Assembly (NCBI RefSeq): GCF_000142805.1
Contig: NC_013077.1
Location: 372,001 to 436,000, forward strand
Length of the DNA: 64,000 bases
From: Lachancea thermotolerans CBS 6340
Taxonomy: Eukaryota > Ascomycota > Saccharomycetes > Saccharomycetales > Saccharomycetaceae
Direction: 5' to 3'
Shown: piece by piece, positions 49,308 through 59,377 of the stretch
How positions within the stretch are numbered: the first letter of the stretch is position 1
Layout: every line of letters begins with the position of its first letter
Made by a program: the position numbers and the translations under genes
Notes under the pieces: model-generated
The model's database searches: none
The model's input: the letters and a program-made list of their open reading frames with translations, nothing else
What the model was told of the DNA's origin: nothing

Positions 49308-52139
49308 ATGTCGGTTGTTACAGCAGCTCCTCTCCTGGCTCTGCTGAACGAAAACGATAATGTTGCAAAGTCCTATGCTTTAGAGGCAATTAACGAAGTT
49401 GTTGATCAACTGTGGTCCGAAATTTCCAATGAAATTACTCAGATAGAGGCTCTATATGATGACAATTCCTTTCAAGATCGTAAGCTTGCGGCTCTCGTGG
49501 CTTCGAAGGTATACTATAACTTGGGAGAGTACGAATCTGCTGTGAAGTTCGCGCTTGCCGCTGACAACTACTTCAACCTGGATGAAAAGTCACAGTTTGT
49601 GGAAACTATAGTGTCCCAGAGTATCGACATGTATATTAAGTCATCAGCAAAAAACTATGAGAGTTCAGGTTCCGAGGTCAAGATTGACCCCCAATTGTCA
49701 TCGGTATTCGAAAGAATGCTAGAGAAATGTGTCGAATGCGGGGACTTCAAGCTAGCTCTTGGTATTGCACTAGAAAGCTACAGACTTGATGTCGTTGAAA
49801 GGATCTTGAAGGCAAGAGTGGAGCAAGACTCCGACGCCAATGCTCTCAAGCTCATTACTTATGTTCTAACCGCTGCATCTACTACGGTCACCAGCACGCC
49901 CTTTAGAACAAGTATCCTTCACTCTTTGTTTAATATTTTGATGTCCACGAAGAGCCCAGAATACTTCACTGTCTCTAAAATCATTGTGAACCTGAATGAC
50001 TTAAACTTGGCTTTGGGCCTATTCAAGAAACTGGCGCAAGAAGAAGCAGCAGAAATATCTTACCAAATTGCATATGACCTTGTTTCTTCTGCCACTCAAG
50101 GTTTACTGGAGGGGCTACACTCTTCGCTCGCTGCGGAAGGAGCCGACGAGAAGCTATTAGACATACTTTCTGGAATACCGACCTGCGACTACAATAACAC
50201 GTTTTTGTTTAGGAACAAAAACATCGACATGGGTTTATTGAACAAGTCTAAATCCTCGATGGATGGAAAGTTTTCATTGTTTCACACCGCAGTTAGTGTG
50301 GCAAATGGTTTTATGCATGCAGGTACCACAGACGATTCATTCATTAGATCCAACCTCCCCTGGTTAGGCAAGGCACAGAACTGGGCAAAGTTCACTGCCA
50401 CTGCTTCTCTGGGTGTCATCCACAAGGGTAATCTATCTGATGGTAAGAAAATCATGGAGCCATATTTGCCAGGAAGTCGCGCGGCTTCCCGCTACATCAA
50501 GGGAGGCTCGCTATATGGGCTGGGTTTGATTTACGCTGGCTATGGCAGGGAAATCATAGACTACATGAAGTCACATGTCATCGAAAACAGCTCTTCAGTA
50601 GGAGACGAGGATGTCGATGTGTTGCTACATGGTGCTTCTTTGGGCATAGGGTTAGCTGGAATGGGTTCTGCCAACAGTGAGTTGTACGAAGCATTGAAAG
50701 AGGTCTTGTACAATGACTCTGCTAATTCTGGTGAGGCTTCGGCACTTGGTATGGGGTTGATAATGCTTGGTAGCGGCGACGAAAACGCTGTTCAAGACAT
50801 GTTCACTTACGCACAAGAAACTCAGCACGGTAACATCACCCGTGGGTTAGCTGTGGGCCTGGCGGTTATCAACTATGGCAGAAAAGAGCTCGCTGACAGC
50901 TTAATAGAGAAGATGCTGCTGCATGAGAACGCACTTCTCAGATACGGTGGTGCTTACACCATAGCCCTCGCCTACGCTGGTACGGGTGATAACAAGGCTA
51001 TCAAAAAGCTGCTGCACATAGCAGTCTCAGACTCCGACGATGACGTTAGAAGAGCTGCTGTTATAGCTTTAGGGTTTGTCTTGATACGCGATTACACCAC
51101 TGTTCCTAGAATTGTGGAATTACTAGCTGAGTCGCACAACGCCCACGTTCGTTGCGGAACTGCCTTTGCTCTTGGTATTTCCTGTGTCGGAAGGGGCTTA
51201 CAAGCAGCCGTCGATGTTTTGATGCCCTTGACTAAAGATCCTGTTGACTTTGTGCGTCAAGCTGCTATGATTGCCTTGTCTCTCATTCTGATGCAACAAA
51301 CTGAAAAAACGAATAGCAAGGTTAAGGACATCAATGACCTTTTCCTCAATGTTGTTTCAAACAAGCACCAGGAAGGTCTAGCCAAGTTTGGAGCTTGCGT
51401 TGCGCAAGGTATCATGAATGCGGGTGGTCGCAACGTCACAATCCAACTGGAAAACGTTGACATGGGTACCCTCGATACTAAGGCTGTTATTGGATTGGCA
51501 ATGTTCTCACAATTCTGGTACTGGTTCCCTCTAGCTCATTTCCTGTCTCTTTCTTTCACGCCTACTAGCATCATTGCCGTGCGTGGCCAGGACTTGAGCA
51601 TCCCTGCTTTTAAGTTCAACTGCCATACAAGGCCAGACGTGTTTGAATATCCCCCAATGTACGAAGAAAACACGGATAAAAACGTCGAAAAAGTGGCTAC
51701 TGCTGTCTTGTCAACTACTGCTAAGGCAAAAGCAAGAGCAAAGAAGACAAAGAAGGACGGCAAGGATACCGTTGAGGAGAAGCCAAGGAGAGAATCAAAA
51801 TCAGAGTTGAAGCCTGAAACAAAAGAAGAAGAAAAGAAGCTTGAACCTGATCAGAAAGACGATGCTCCTTTCAAGATCAAATATACTAACAAGCCATACC
51901 AAATCGAAAACGCATCTCGTGTGGTCCCCCAACAACTCAAGTACATTGCCTTCTCTAAGGAAGACCGGTTTGTTCCTGTACGGAAATTCAAGGGTAGCAA
52001 CGGTGTCATAGTTGTATTTGATAAAACCCCAGATGAACCAGCTGAGCTTATCAAAACAACGAAGCAAAAGAAGGACGTTGACGCGCCTTTACCAACACCT
52101 TTCAAGGTTGAGGATGAGTTAGAGTTTTCAAAGCTGTAG
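49308..52139 (+). CDS. RPN2: 26S proteasome regulatory subunit Rpn2
   Basis: A 943-residue protein from the ATG at 49308 (S. cerevisiae 945); the codon before it is GTG. The N-terminal helical rod (AAPLLALLNENDNVAKSYAL) leads to the proteasome/cyclosome (PC) repeat toroid at about 370-740, seen as repeats such as GGSLYGLGLIYAGYG, HGASLGIGLAGMGS and YGGAYTIALAYAGTG. A charged Lys/Glu insert and the C-terminal Rpn13-binding end (DAPLPTPFKVEDELEFSKL) follow. Rpn2 is a scaffold of the base of the 19S regulator. A PACE box upstream supports Rpn4 control. It is convergent with UTP7. Confidence 0.97.
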   Translation: MSVVTAAPLLALLNENDNVAKSYALEAINEVVDQLWSEISNEITQIEALYDDNSFQDRKLAALVASKVYYNLGEYESAVKFALAADNYFNLDEKSQFVETIVSQSIDMYIKSSAKNYESSGSEVKIDPQLSSVFERMLEKCVECGDFKLALGIALESYRLDVVERILKARVEQDSDANALKLITYVLTAASTTVTSTPFRTSILHSLFNILMSTKSPEYFTVSKIIVNLNDLNLALGLFKKLAQEEAAEISYQIAYDLVSSATQGLLEGLHSSLAAEGADEKLLDILSGIPTCDYNNTFLFRNKNIDMGLLNKSKSSMDGKFSLFHTAVSVANGFMHAGTTDDSFIRSNLPWLGKAQNWAKFTATASLGVIHKGNLSDGKKIMEPYLPGSRAASRYIKGGSLYGLGLIYAGYGREIIDYMKSHVIENSSSVGDEDVDVLLHGASLGIGLAGMGSANSELYEALKEVLYNDSANSGEASALGMGLIMLGSGDENAVQDMFTYAQETQHGNITRGLAVGLAVINYGRKELADSLIEKMLLHENALLRYGGAYTIALAYAGTGDNKAIKKLLHIAVSDSDDDVRRAAVIALGFVLIRDYTTVPRIVELLAESHNAHVRCGTAFALGISCVGRGLQAAVDVLMPLTKDPVDFVRQAAMIALSLILMQQTEKTNSKVKDINDLFLNVVSNKHQEGLAKFGACVAQGIMNAGGRNVTIQLENVDMGTLDTKAVIGLAMFSQFWYWFPLAHFLSLSFTPTSIIAVRGQDLSIPAFKFNCHTRPDVFEYPPMYEENTDKNVEKVATAVLSTTAKAKARAKKTKKDGKDTVEEKPRRESKSELKPETKEEEKKLEPDQKDDAPFKIKYTNKPYQIENASRVVPQQLKYIAFSKEDRFVPVRKFKGSNGVIVVFDKTPDEPAELIKTTKQKKDVDAPLPTPFKVEDELEFSKL

Positions 52140-52326
52140 TCTATATATATCTTAAGACCTAAGCAAAATAAAGGAGTAAGCATAGTCAAGAAAATAAAAA
52201 CATTTGAAATGTCCCAATTAGATTTATAAATGCTGTTATAATATGTACACCGTTACCAGAGGATTTTCGCAATCTATAAATGTCTTTAGATCAAAGTGTT
52301 CTTCGATTCAAGGTCGCGCGTGGACT

Positions 52327-53985
52327 TCATCCAAACCTACTCAAGGCTTCGTTGACCAAGTCTTGATGTCCCTCCTCAATTTCTCCCCTTTTCACCATTT
52401 CTTTACGTTGGCGAGCGGCCTTCTCTTTTTCTAACTGAGCATTAACCCTAAGCTTTCTTTCATCAATGACATTTTGGGTCTTTTTGCGTAAAAATGAGCG
52501 GAGCCCAGAGTTCTTGCCCTTTACTGAGGGCATTACCTGAGGAATGTCTTTATTTGTTTTAGATTCAAGTGCTTTGGCGTTGGTGATTTCTGCCAAGTCC
52601 TTAGCATTGAGCCTAGTAGCTGAAGCACGTTTGTCGACAGTTCCAATAACGGTAGGGTCCAAAGCGATAGAATCCGCAGGTAACTTGTTGAGTAACGTCC
52701 TGACCTCCTGTTCTTGTCTTTGCTTTGCAGTCTCGAAGGGGTTGACCTCCAAAGCATCGTAATTGGCTTCTCCTGCTCCAGGTATAATTAGATTACGGAC
52801 ACCAGTTCCGTGCCCCACACCGAGTAGATCTTCGAAGGGCACGAATTGCATGTTGTTGACTTTATTTCCAGGGAACATACTGGACATGTAGGGGGTGTTG
52901 CGGTCTGGCAAGCCGCTGGACCCGAAGCATGGTCTAGAGCTTTTGTTTGACCTGAAAGCATCCTTCCATAAGGTGACGTGTGGGCCCCTTGAGAGCGCCA
53001 GTAAGCCGGTGTCAGATATCGCGAGGTTCGATCCTGGAGTTGGAAGGTTTTCGATAGTATGCAATTCACGGAAATTTCTGATATCCCACAGCTTTAAAGA
53101 CTTGTCGGCTCCCGTGGTGGCCATGTAGTAGCCTTGTCTATCGATTGCAATGCTGGTGATGGGACCGCGAGCAGAAAGTAGTCTCGCTAGGGGTGTAGGC
53201 ATGTTAGGAGCCCACAACGTGACAGTACCGTTGCTATGTCCCAGATGTATTATGGCATTCCATGGATTTTGTGCCATGGCAGACGTAGGTCCCAATTTTG
53301 TCCTGAGCTCCGCTTGTAGCTGGCCAGTGGTAACGTCCTGATATTTAAGCCAGCCGGTTTGGCCCGCGGTAGCCAATAAGTAGTGGTATGGCAGGAACTC
53401 CATATGCTTGACTTCGATGTGTTGTTTGAGTCGATGCAACTCTACACCTTCATGATCGTATACGAATGTGTACTTTTTCTGCGCGACTGCAAAGTACTGT
53501 TCATTTTGAAGATAAATTGCAGACTGGCATGTTTCATTGAGGTTAAGTTCCGCGCGCAACTCGCCCTTCCTCCAGTCCATGGATGCGACATGGCCCTTCT
53601 TTCCGCATACTAGCAAGTGCGTTCCGTTACGCGAATAATTCACTGAGTATGGTCCAAAATTCGTCAGTTTAAGATCGAGTGCCTTGTTCGCCGTTGTGAC
53701 GTCAACCGCACTCTTAATTTCGTCCTGTTTAACCCTGAATGTCTTTTCCATCTCATCCTCGGCTTCCAAAAATCCACTGGACTCGGGCAATAGATACTCC
53801 GTGGCAGCAGCGGAAGAGACTGCATCTTTATATTGATCATCGATTCGTTTCAGCCCTGCTCTTAGCTTCTTGTCTTTAGTTTTGTAACCATTGGTTCTCT
53901 TGGAGACGCTAGCGTCTCGGTCAAACTTTCCGGCATTATCCCTGACCCCGTGTGAGCCAGTGGCAGGTTTGGATGACTTGGCCAT
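52327..53985 (-). CDS. UTP7: Utp7, WD40 protein of the small-subunit processome
   Basis: A 552-residue protein (S. cerevisiae 554). A basic N-terminal part (about 110 residues) precedes a WD40 propeller with blades such as GPYSVNYSRNGTHLLVCGKK, GWLKYQDVTTGQ, HSNGTVTLWAPN and ATTGADKSLKLWDIRN. The family-specific C-terminal (BING4) region includes NNMQFVPFEDLLGVGHGTGV and NLIIPGAGEANYDALEVNPF, and the end is rich in Lys/Arg. Utp7 is required for 18S rRNA processing in the nucleolus. The upstream PAC and RRPE motifs fit the ribosome-biogenesis regulon. Confidence 0.96.
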   Translation of the reverse strand: MAKSSKPATGSHGVRDNAGKFDRDASVSKRTNGYKTKDKKLRAGLKRIDDQYKDAVSSAAATEYLLPESSGFLEAEDEMEKTFRVKQDEIKSAVDVTTANKALDLKLTNFGPYSVNYSRNGTHLLVCGKKGHVASMDWRKGELRAELNLNETCQSAIYLQNEQYFAVAQKKYTFVYDHEGVELHRLKQHIEVKHMEFLPYHYLLATAGQTGWLKYQDVTTGQLQAELRTKLGPTSAMAQNPWNAIIHLGHSNGTVTLWAPNMPTPLARLLSARGPITSIAIDRQGYYMATTGADKSLKLWDIRNFRELHTIENLPTPGSNLAISDTGLLALSRGPHVTLWKDAFRSNKSSRPCFGSSGLPDRNTPYMSSMFPGNKVNNMQFVPFEDLLGVGHGTGVRNLIIPGAGEANYDALEVNPFETAKQRQEQEVRTLLNKLPADSIALDPTVIGTVDKRASATRLNAKDLAEITNAKALESKTNKDIPQVMPSVKGKNSGLRSFLRKKTQNVIDERKLRVNAQLEKEKAARQRKEMVKRGEIEEGHQDLVNEALSRFG

Positions 53986-54807
53986 GGCGTTTGAAGCTTG
54001 TTTATGTGACGTTTGGTACTTCTTAGAGCGGCTTTGGATTAGAGCTCATCTCATCGCTTTAGCTCTTGAAAAATTTGCCCACCCAAAAGAAAACTGCGAG
54101 CTAAGTCACGTTTCACACGTGACCATAAATTGTTCTCCTAGTTGATTATATCATCGGTGATTTAGTAATTATGTTATGTCAGCAAATTATGTAAGTTTGG
54201 CACGTGATATGTCGCCAATCACTTCCAGTGCGGGCTGGGCGCATCTTCTTGGCTCTTGCCGACGACAAGGAGCTCAAAGGCACATCAGGCTGTGATTTTT
54301 GCCACGGGTGTCTTATAACTCTCATTGTGCCAAGAGCTGCTGCGGACCTTCCTCTATTTTTTGTCATTGTCGTAAAATCACTCGCAAACTAAACGACACG
54401 GTCATCCAGTTAGTCTTATTTCGAACGGAGAACCCCGCATTTTGAGCTGGCGTTTAGAGTAGAGCTGCCTCAGACGACTCGGCGGTCATTGACCTGATTG
54501 TGCCCTTTTAGTCGCGCAACTCTTGACAAACGCCATTGTTGTTTATGTAGCGAGCACAGCTCTGCAACTCAATGGGCCGTTCGTGCAGACTACTTCATCC
54601 TCCCAGCACAAGCCAAGCAATTTCGCAAAAGGATGATCTCAGGTATCTTGAGAGTTTTCGAGGCTCGAGAACTTCACTCAGTTGATCGGATCCGCATGAA
54701 AAGTATGTCTGAAAAAAATATCGGTATCTTCCACTTCTCGGTCATCAAGCAATTGGCTCCTGTTAGGACGAGATCTGTCGTAAAGAAGCGGAGAACAGTA
54801 TTGCGGC
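53986..54807. other. UTP7-URA9 divergent intergenic region
   Basis: About 820 bp. Besides PAC/RRPE near UTP7 there are CACGTG cores at 54116-54121 and 54201-54206. A frame at 54498-54842 overlaps the URA9 start and has no ATG at its head; I do not call it a gene. No RNA gene is seen. Confidence 0.4.
54050..54076. promoter_or_regulatory. PAC and RRPE pair upstream of UTP7
   Basis: CTCATCGC (PAC, reverse form) at 54050-54057 and AAAAATTT (RRPE) at 54069-54076 lie 65-91 bp upstream of the UTP7 ATG. This spacing and pairing is the hallmark of yeast ribosome-biogenesis promoters (Dot6/Tod6 and Stb3). Confidence 0.85.
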
Positions 54808-56127
54808 ATGTTCGTGCGTCCAACGTTGAGAGGGCTTTCTAAAACGCCCAATTACTTCTTGAAGAACTCCAAACTGCCTCTAAAATCTGGATTCAATGGT
54901 GGAAAGTTCATCCTGTATACTGCAGGCGCAATCGGCGGTGGATTTGCGGGTCTCTACCTTCTGAACTCCAGGTCCGCAATCCACGAGTATTTGTTCTGCC
55001 CGCTGATTAGACTCGTGACACCGGATGCCGAGACCGGTCACCAGCTAGGCGTTTTCTTTCTGAAATGGGGCCTTGCACCAAAGCTGCTGTTTGACAAGGA
55101 CGACGAGGTGCTGAAAGTCAATGTGTTTGGAACAATCCTAACAAACCCTGTCGGCTGTGCTGCCGGCCTGGACAAGGACGGCGAAGCCATCGACGGCATT
55201 CTGCAGAGCGGTTTCAGTTATCATGAGATCGGCTCTATTACGCCGCTGCCACAACCTGGCAACCCCAGGTCTAGGTTTTTCAGACTACCCCAAGACGAAG
55301 CTGTCATTAACAGGTACGGCTTCAACTCTACCGGCAAAGATTCTGTGCAGGGTACTCTTGTCGAGCGTGCGTCGAAGTATGTCAAGTCTTACTTCAAAGA
55401 TGCTGACGTTGGCAAAATGTCGCTCTACAAGAACAAGCTCTTGGCCATCAACCTGGGTAAGAACAAGAATGGTGACGAGGTCCAAGATTACCTGAAGGGC
55501 GTTGAGACCTTTCAGTCACTTGCTGACGTTCTTGTTATCAACGTGTCCTCTCCAAATACGCCTGGCCTGAGAGACTTGCAAAACGAGTCTAAGCTTGCAG
55601 ATCTGCTTCAAAAGGTGGTGGACAAAAGAAACTCTTTAGTCGATGCCGGCAACCAATTAGGTGCCAAGGCTCACAAACCACCAGTCCTGGTCAAAATCGC
55701 CCCTGATTTAACTGAGCCTGAGCTTTTGTCAATCGCCGAGGCAGCCAAAAAATCCAAAGTTGATGGTATTATTGTTTCCAATACTACTATTCAAAGGCCA
55801 AACAGCCTCATAACTCAAGACCCGGAAGTTAAGTTTCAGACCGGTGGGTTATCTGGCAAGCCACTGAAGCAGTATTCGCTCAAAGCTCTGCGCACCATCT
55901 ACAAGTATACAAAAGACTCTGACTTGGTGCTAATCGGCTGTGGTGGTATATCATCTGCCCAAGACGCGCTGGAGTACGCCAGAGCTGGCGCCACTTTTGT
56001 TCAACTTTACACATCTTTTGCCTACAAAGGGCCCGGCGTTGTCTCCAAAATCAAGGACGGTCTCACAGAGGAGCTTAAGAGAGAAGGCAAAACATGGATG
56101 CAGATTATAGGAGAAGACAGTAAATAG
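54808..56127 (+). CDS. URA9: Mitochondrial (class 2) dihydroorotate dehydrogenase
   Basis: A 439-residue flavoenzyme oxidising dihydroorotate to orotate in pyrimidine synthesis. A basic presequence ([20 protein letters not shown]) and a membrane helix at about 34-53 place it in the mitochondrial inner membrane. Class 2 features are the ETGH segment after the helix, [40 protein letters not shown], the serine active-site loop [14 protein letters not shown] and the FMN-binding GLSGKPL and GCGGISS. Class 2 enzymes pass electrons to quinone, so activity depends on respiration. S. cerevisiae has only the cytosolic class 1A Ura1. The gene is inserted in conserved order between UTP7 and GET2. Confidence 0.95.
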   Translation: MFVRPTLRGLSKTPNYFLKNSKLPLKSGFNGGKFILYTAGAIGGGFAGLYLLNSRSAIHEYLFCPLIRLVTPDAETGHQLGVFFLKWGLAPKLLFDKDDEVLKVNVFGTILTNPVGCAAGLDKDGEAIDGILQSGFSYHEIGSITPLPQPGNPRSRFFRLPQDEAVINRYGFNSTGKDSVQGTLVERASKYVKSYFKDADVGKMSLYKNKLLAINLGKNKNGDEVQDYLKGVETFQSLADVLVINVSSPNTPGLRDLQNESKLADLLQKVVDKRNSLVDAGNQLGAKAHKPPVLVKIAPDLTEPELLSIAEAAKKSKVDGIIVSNTTIQRPNSLITQDPEVKFQTGGLSGKPLKQYSLKALRTIYKYTKDSDLVLIGCGGISSAQDALEYARAGATFVQLYTSFAYKGPGVVSKIKDGLTEELKREGKTWMQIIGEDSK

Positions 56128-56185
56128 GATCCGTTTTTACCGGACTGTAAAAACAAAACACTACACATATTTAGTATTCCACACC

Positions 56186-57106
56186 TTACATCGAATGATA
56201 GTACTGGAAAAGTCCGGCGAGCACGATGGCGAAACACAGATCTGTGAGATACATGGACACGACATCCCAGTACTGCAAGGCTTGGGCCACTTTTCCTCTT
56301 AAGTTAGGTATCGGCACCAGGCCTGGTGGAACCATTGACACTAGCTTGAGAATCTTACTGTTGTTGTCAAGAGTATTGACATTGTGTGATTTCTCCGCAG
56401 ACATGAGCAGTTGGTAGTAAACGGAAAGCGCCACAATTTCAAAGGTGGTAAATACCGTGAAGAAGTTAGACCTGTCGAGGACGTAGTTGACTGCGTTGTG
56501 TTGGAAAGGGTCCCGCGCGGAGTGAGTGATGTAGTAAAGGTAAGGAAGCAAAAAGAACAGCCATTTGACAAGAATTGTGTATGACTTCAGTTTGTTCACC
56601 GCTATATTGTGCGCTTCGACAATAGCTGGGTCTATAGGCTGCTGAGCTGTTGCTCCAGGGCTACCGCCCTTGGCTTCGTCCTGCTGCATGGATGCCATTA
56701 GCTGCGCAAAAATGTCAGGGGTTCCACTAGGGTCAGTAGAAACGGTTTCGTTGTTCGCGTTCTGCTGGAGCTTGGCGATCTGTGCAAACAGATCGAGCTC
56801 AGGGTTGCCATTCTGCTGCTCCGCGGACCCTGGTGGGGACGATGCCTTTGAGGTTGTCTTCGAGGTTGCTTTGGCCAGAAGTTCGTCCATCTGTTTTGTG
56901 GAGTCCTCATTGCCTGCTGGGGCCTTGGTTTCCTGGGCGGGGTATGTGCTTTCTCTAGAATCTAATGGAGATTCTGTTGATAGAAAGCTGTTTTCTGTTT
57001 GGCCTGTGATTTTCGCCAATCTAGAAGAGGCGCCGCCCTTATTGAACTTCTGTTGCCTTTTCTCCCTTAGGATACGACGCTTCTCAGCGTCAGAGATCTC
57101 AGACAT
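56186..57106 (-). CDS. GET2: Get2, receptor subunit for tail-anchored protein insertion
   Basis: A 306-residue ER membrane protein (S. cerevisiae 285). The start chosen is the ATG at 57106, giving MSEISDAEKRRILREKRQQK, which aligns with the Get3-binding N-terminus of Get2 (acidic, then an RERR-like basic motif); the frame runs 17 codons further to another possible start. A long disordered Gln/Ser/Pro linker follows, then three membrane helices near the C-terminus (ILVKWLFFLLPYLYYIT, FFTVFTTFEIVALSVYYQLL, LTDLCFAIVLAGLFQYY). With Get1 it receives tail-anchored proteins from Get3. It is convergent with URA9. Confidence 0.94.
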   Translation of the reverse strand: MSEISDAEKRRILREKRQQKFNKGGASSRLAKITGQTENSFLSTESPLDSRESTYPAQETKAPAGNEDSTKQMDELLAKATSKTTSKASSPPGSAEQQNGNPELDLFAQIAKLQQNANNETVSTDPSGTPDIFAQLMASMQQDEAKGGSPGATAQQPIDPAIVEAHNIAVNKLKSYTILVKWLFFLLPYLYYITHSARDPFQHNAVNYVLDRSNFFTVFTTFEIVALSVYYQLLMSAEKSHNVNTLDNNSKILKLVSMVPPGLVPIPNLRGKVAQALQYWDVVSMYLTDLCFAIVLAGLFQYYHSM

Positions 57107-57227
57107 CGCTAGATTTTGTGTGTTGTTTCGGCTTACGACTTCCAATTTTGGTGACATTGATGGGTCTTAAAGGTTGAATTTTTTTACATAGTAGCACTTA
57201 GAGTACCAGCATGGAAAATACATCTAT

Positions 57228-58112
57228 CTAAGCATATTTCGCAACAACCTCGTCGAATTTGGCGTTGTTGATCTTGTAGTTTTGACATAGAGGGTGTTCA
57301 GGCTGTAGCTCCAGGAGCTGGGATCTCAATTCGTCGACACGGCCACCTTGCATAGCTGTGAGTGTGATTTTATTCGCAAGAAGCTGGGGTGTGTATAATC
57401 TAGCGGACTCTTGTTGGTTTTGGTAGTACTCCGATTCCAAGAGGTCGACAATTGCCTGAGCTTCTGGAAGGTGCGACTGCTGTAGGTGCAAGCTCATCAG
57501 TCCCAGCTGAGACTTCCAACTGGGCAGCGTCTGGCAGAGCTCCTCATAGAAGTAGAAGTTGGAGCCTGTGATCTCACGCCCCGCAACAAAGTTAACGCAT
57601 GACTCTGCGAGATTGATGATAATCTCGTCTTCGTTTGCGTATTCCTCATGTGCGGCCAGGAAGTTCTGCAAGATGCTGGAAGCGGTTGATTCAGACCTAT
57701 TGCTGGAGTCCGACACGGCTATTTGGACTGCTAGCAGTACTAGCTCGGCTAAGCCTTGTGTTTCATTGCTATCGAGTCCCTCTAGGCATGTCTTCACCGC
57801 GTCCTCATTTTGGCCTTGGATGGCCTGCGCTGAAGCCAACAGGTTTAGAGAAAATGCGCTTTTGCTGCTCGAGACGGCCGACTCTAGATCTTGCAGGCTT
57901 CCACTGCCTGCAACTATATCAGCGTAGGTGTTGAAGGCGGTTGCTATCCCCGATTGAGAGCTTTCTTTCTCGTATTCTCCCAGCGCTATCAAGCTCTTAG
58001 CCCTATAGAAAACAACGGCATCCTGATCCGAAGAGGCGACCTTTTCGATCTCTTGAAGAGCCTGCTTATAGTTTCCAGAGTAGTACTGCTGCTTAACGGT
58101 AAAGAGGTCCAT
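57228..58112 (-). CDS. SEC28: Sec28, epsilon-COP subunit of coatomer
   Basis: A 294-residue protein (S. cerevisiae 296) built of TPR-like helical pairs. The start MDLFTVKQQYYSGNYKQALQ and later blocks FNLLASAQAIQGQNEDAVKT-type repeats, SQLGLMSLHLQQSHLPEAQA and the close LLELQPEHPLCQNYKINNAK fit epsilon-COP. It binds alpha-COP in the COPI coat that carries Golgi-to-ER traffic. It shares a 193-bp divergent promoter with RCI37, as YIL076W-YIL077C do. Confidence 0.93.
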   Translation of the reverse strand: MDLFTVKQQYYSGNYKQALQEIEKVASSDQDAVVFYRAKSLIALGEYEKESSQSGIATAFNTYADIVAGSGSLQDLESAVSSSKSAFSLNLLASAQAIQGQNEDAVKTCLEGLDSNETQGLAELVLLAVQIAVSDSSNRSESTASSILQNFLAAHEEYANEDEIIINLAESCVNFVAGREITGSNFYFYEELCQTLPSWKSQLGLMSLHLQQSHLPEAQAIVDLLESEYYQNQQESARLYTPQLLANKITLTAMQGGRVDELRSQLLELQPEHPLCQNYKINNAKFDEVVAKYA

Positions 58113-58305
58113 TACAGTGGCTCTCGTCCTCTTGGGTGCTGTGTTTATGTTATGTTTTTAGCTAAATGGACAAGTAAATCAATTGCCTATCACTTTTTCT
58201 ATTTCAATACTGGAAAGTTTATGATTCTCCCTGGACAAGACACGAACAGAGCCCTTGCGCTACAAGAAGCTTCACTTGTTCCTTGCTACAGTGCTTATTT
58301 CAATA

Positions 58306-59283
58306 ATGGATGATAACAGGAAATCGGATGGGCAAGGCGAAAGAAAGACGGCCCTAATGGAAAGTCCGTGGTTTAAGGAAGCTTACAATTCAGCACTGAA
58401 GTTTTATGAAAAAGACAGCGCTCTGGACTCGAAAGATAGATTAGAGCTCTCTAGGACATTTGTTTCGATTGCAAGGGCCGAGTTGTGGGGTGGCTGGGCT
58501 GCTTTTGCTCTTGTTTTCGGCGCCCCTTTCGGCTACAGGCTTTATAAGACCGGCGCGGTCAGGGGAGTCAAAGTACCTCGAAACTTTGTTCTCGGGCTCT
58601 TCGCGATGTTCACCACAACTCAGGCATGCGGAAGATATGCATTTAATTCTAAGCTGGCTCAACTACAAAACGATGGGAACTTCACACCACGCGGATCATT
58701 CGGAGACGACGATGACCAATCTCGCCCAGAAACAAACCAGCAGCGCCAATACGAGATGATGAAGCTAGTCGGATACGGAATGGCTCCAAAGTGGGGCAAC
58801 TACTTCTATACCACATTTCACAACCCGGAGAAGCGGCTGCCAAATCCTAAGGTCAAACTTCAGGAAATGAAAGAAGGCAAAACTTCAAACATCTCCCCCA
58901 TCCTGAACCAGCGGGACCCCTTGGGGCTCTATACGGGGCCCGGGTCGGAAAAGAAAAGGGGCATCCCGCAAGGCAATGGTGAGCAGTCCGGAGCAACATC
59001 TAGCACATCAGATAAGGACGGGGTTGAGACTGGTACAACGACGGGCTCTTCTTGGGACAGGTTGCGTCAAGAGAACGGCATCACTACCAAATCCCCAGGC
59101 GGAAGATGGTCCCAAATTAGGAAGGCGCCTAGCGACGGCTCAGATATCTTTGGATCCTCGCAACCATCACAATCCTCACAGTTTTCTGAACAGCCTACCG
59201 ATGACTCTCAAGGAGCCGAGGGTGCTCAGGAAGACTTTGACGCCCTGCTTGAAAAGGAAAGGCGTGGTGAGGATACCGTCTAA
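58306..59283 (+). CDS. RCI37: Rci37/YIL077C-like mitochondrial protein
   Basis: A 325-residue protein from the first ATG (S. cerevisiae YIL077C 320); the open frame further upstream has only a TTG. Two hydrophobic stretches, ELWGGWAAFALVFGAPFGYR and NFVLGLFAMFTTTQACGRYA (about 65-110), look like membrane segments. A soluble part follows with conserved-looking LVGYGMAPKWGNYFYTTFHN, then a long disordered Gly/Ser/Thr/Gln tail. The S. cerevisiae protein localises to mitochondria and has been linked to respiratory complexes; the mechanism is unknown to me. Identification rests on position and this N-terminal pattern. Confidence 0.82.
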   Translation: MDDNRKSDGQGERKTALMESPWFKEAYNSALKFYEKDSALDSKDRLELSRTFVSIARAELWGGWAAFALVFGAPFGYRLYKTGAVRGVKVPRNFVLGLFAMFTTTQACGRYAFNSKLAQLQNDGNFTPRGSFGDDDDQSRPETNQQRQYEMMKLVGYGMAPKWGNYFYTTFHNPEKRLPNPKVKLQEMKEGKTSNISPILNQRDPLGLYTGPGSEKKRGIPQGNGEQSGATSSTSDKDGVETGTTTGSSWDRLRQENGITTKSPGGRWSQIRKAPSDGSDIFGSSQPSQSSQFSEQPTDDSQGAEGAQEDFDALLEKERRGEDTV

Positions 59284-59377
59284 GAAGCAGTAATGAAGCT
59301 AGGGTTTTATATATTCGTAAATAGCATTGCTCAATACATGGAGACTGCATGACGAGAGCTGAGGTTACTCTTAGAGA

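Noticed and set aside
54116-54206. CACGTGAC near an AT-rich stretch, considered as centromere element CDEI
   Set aside because: No CDEIII (CCGAA core with flanking T/A tracts) within the expected distance, and CACGTG is common in this window's promoters.
54498-54842. Frame overlapping the URA9 start
   Set aside because: Begins without ATG, overlaps the URA9 presequence in another frame and resembles no protein.
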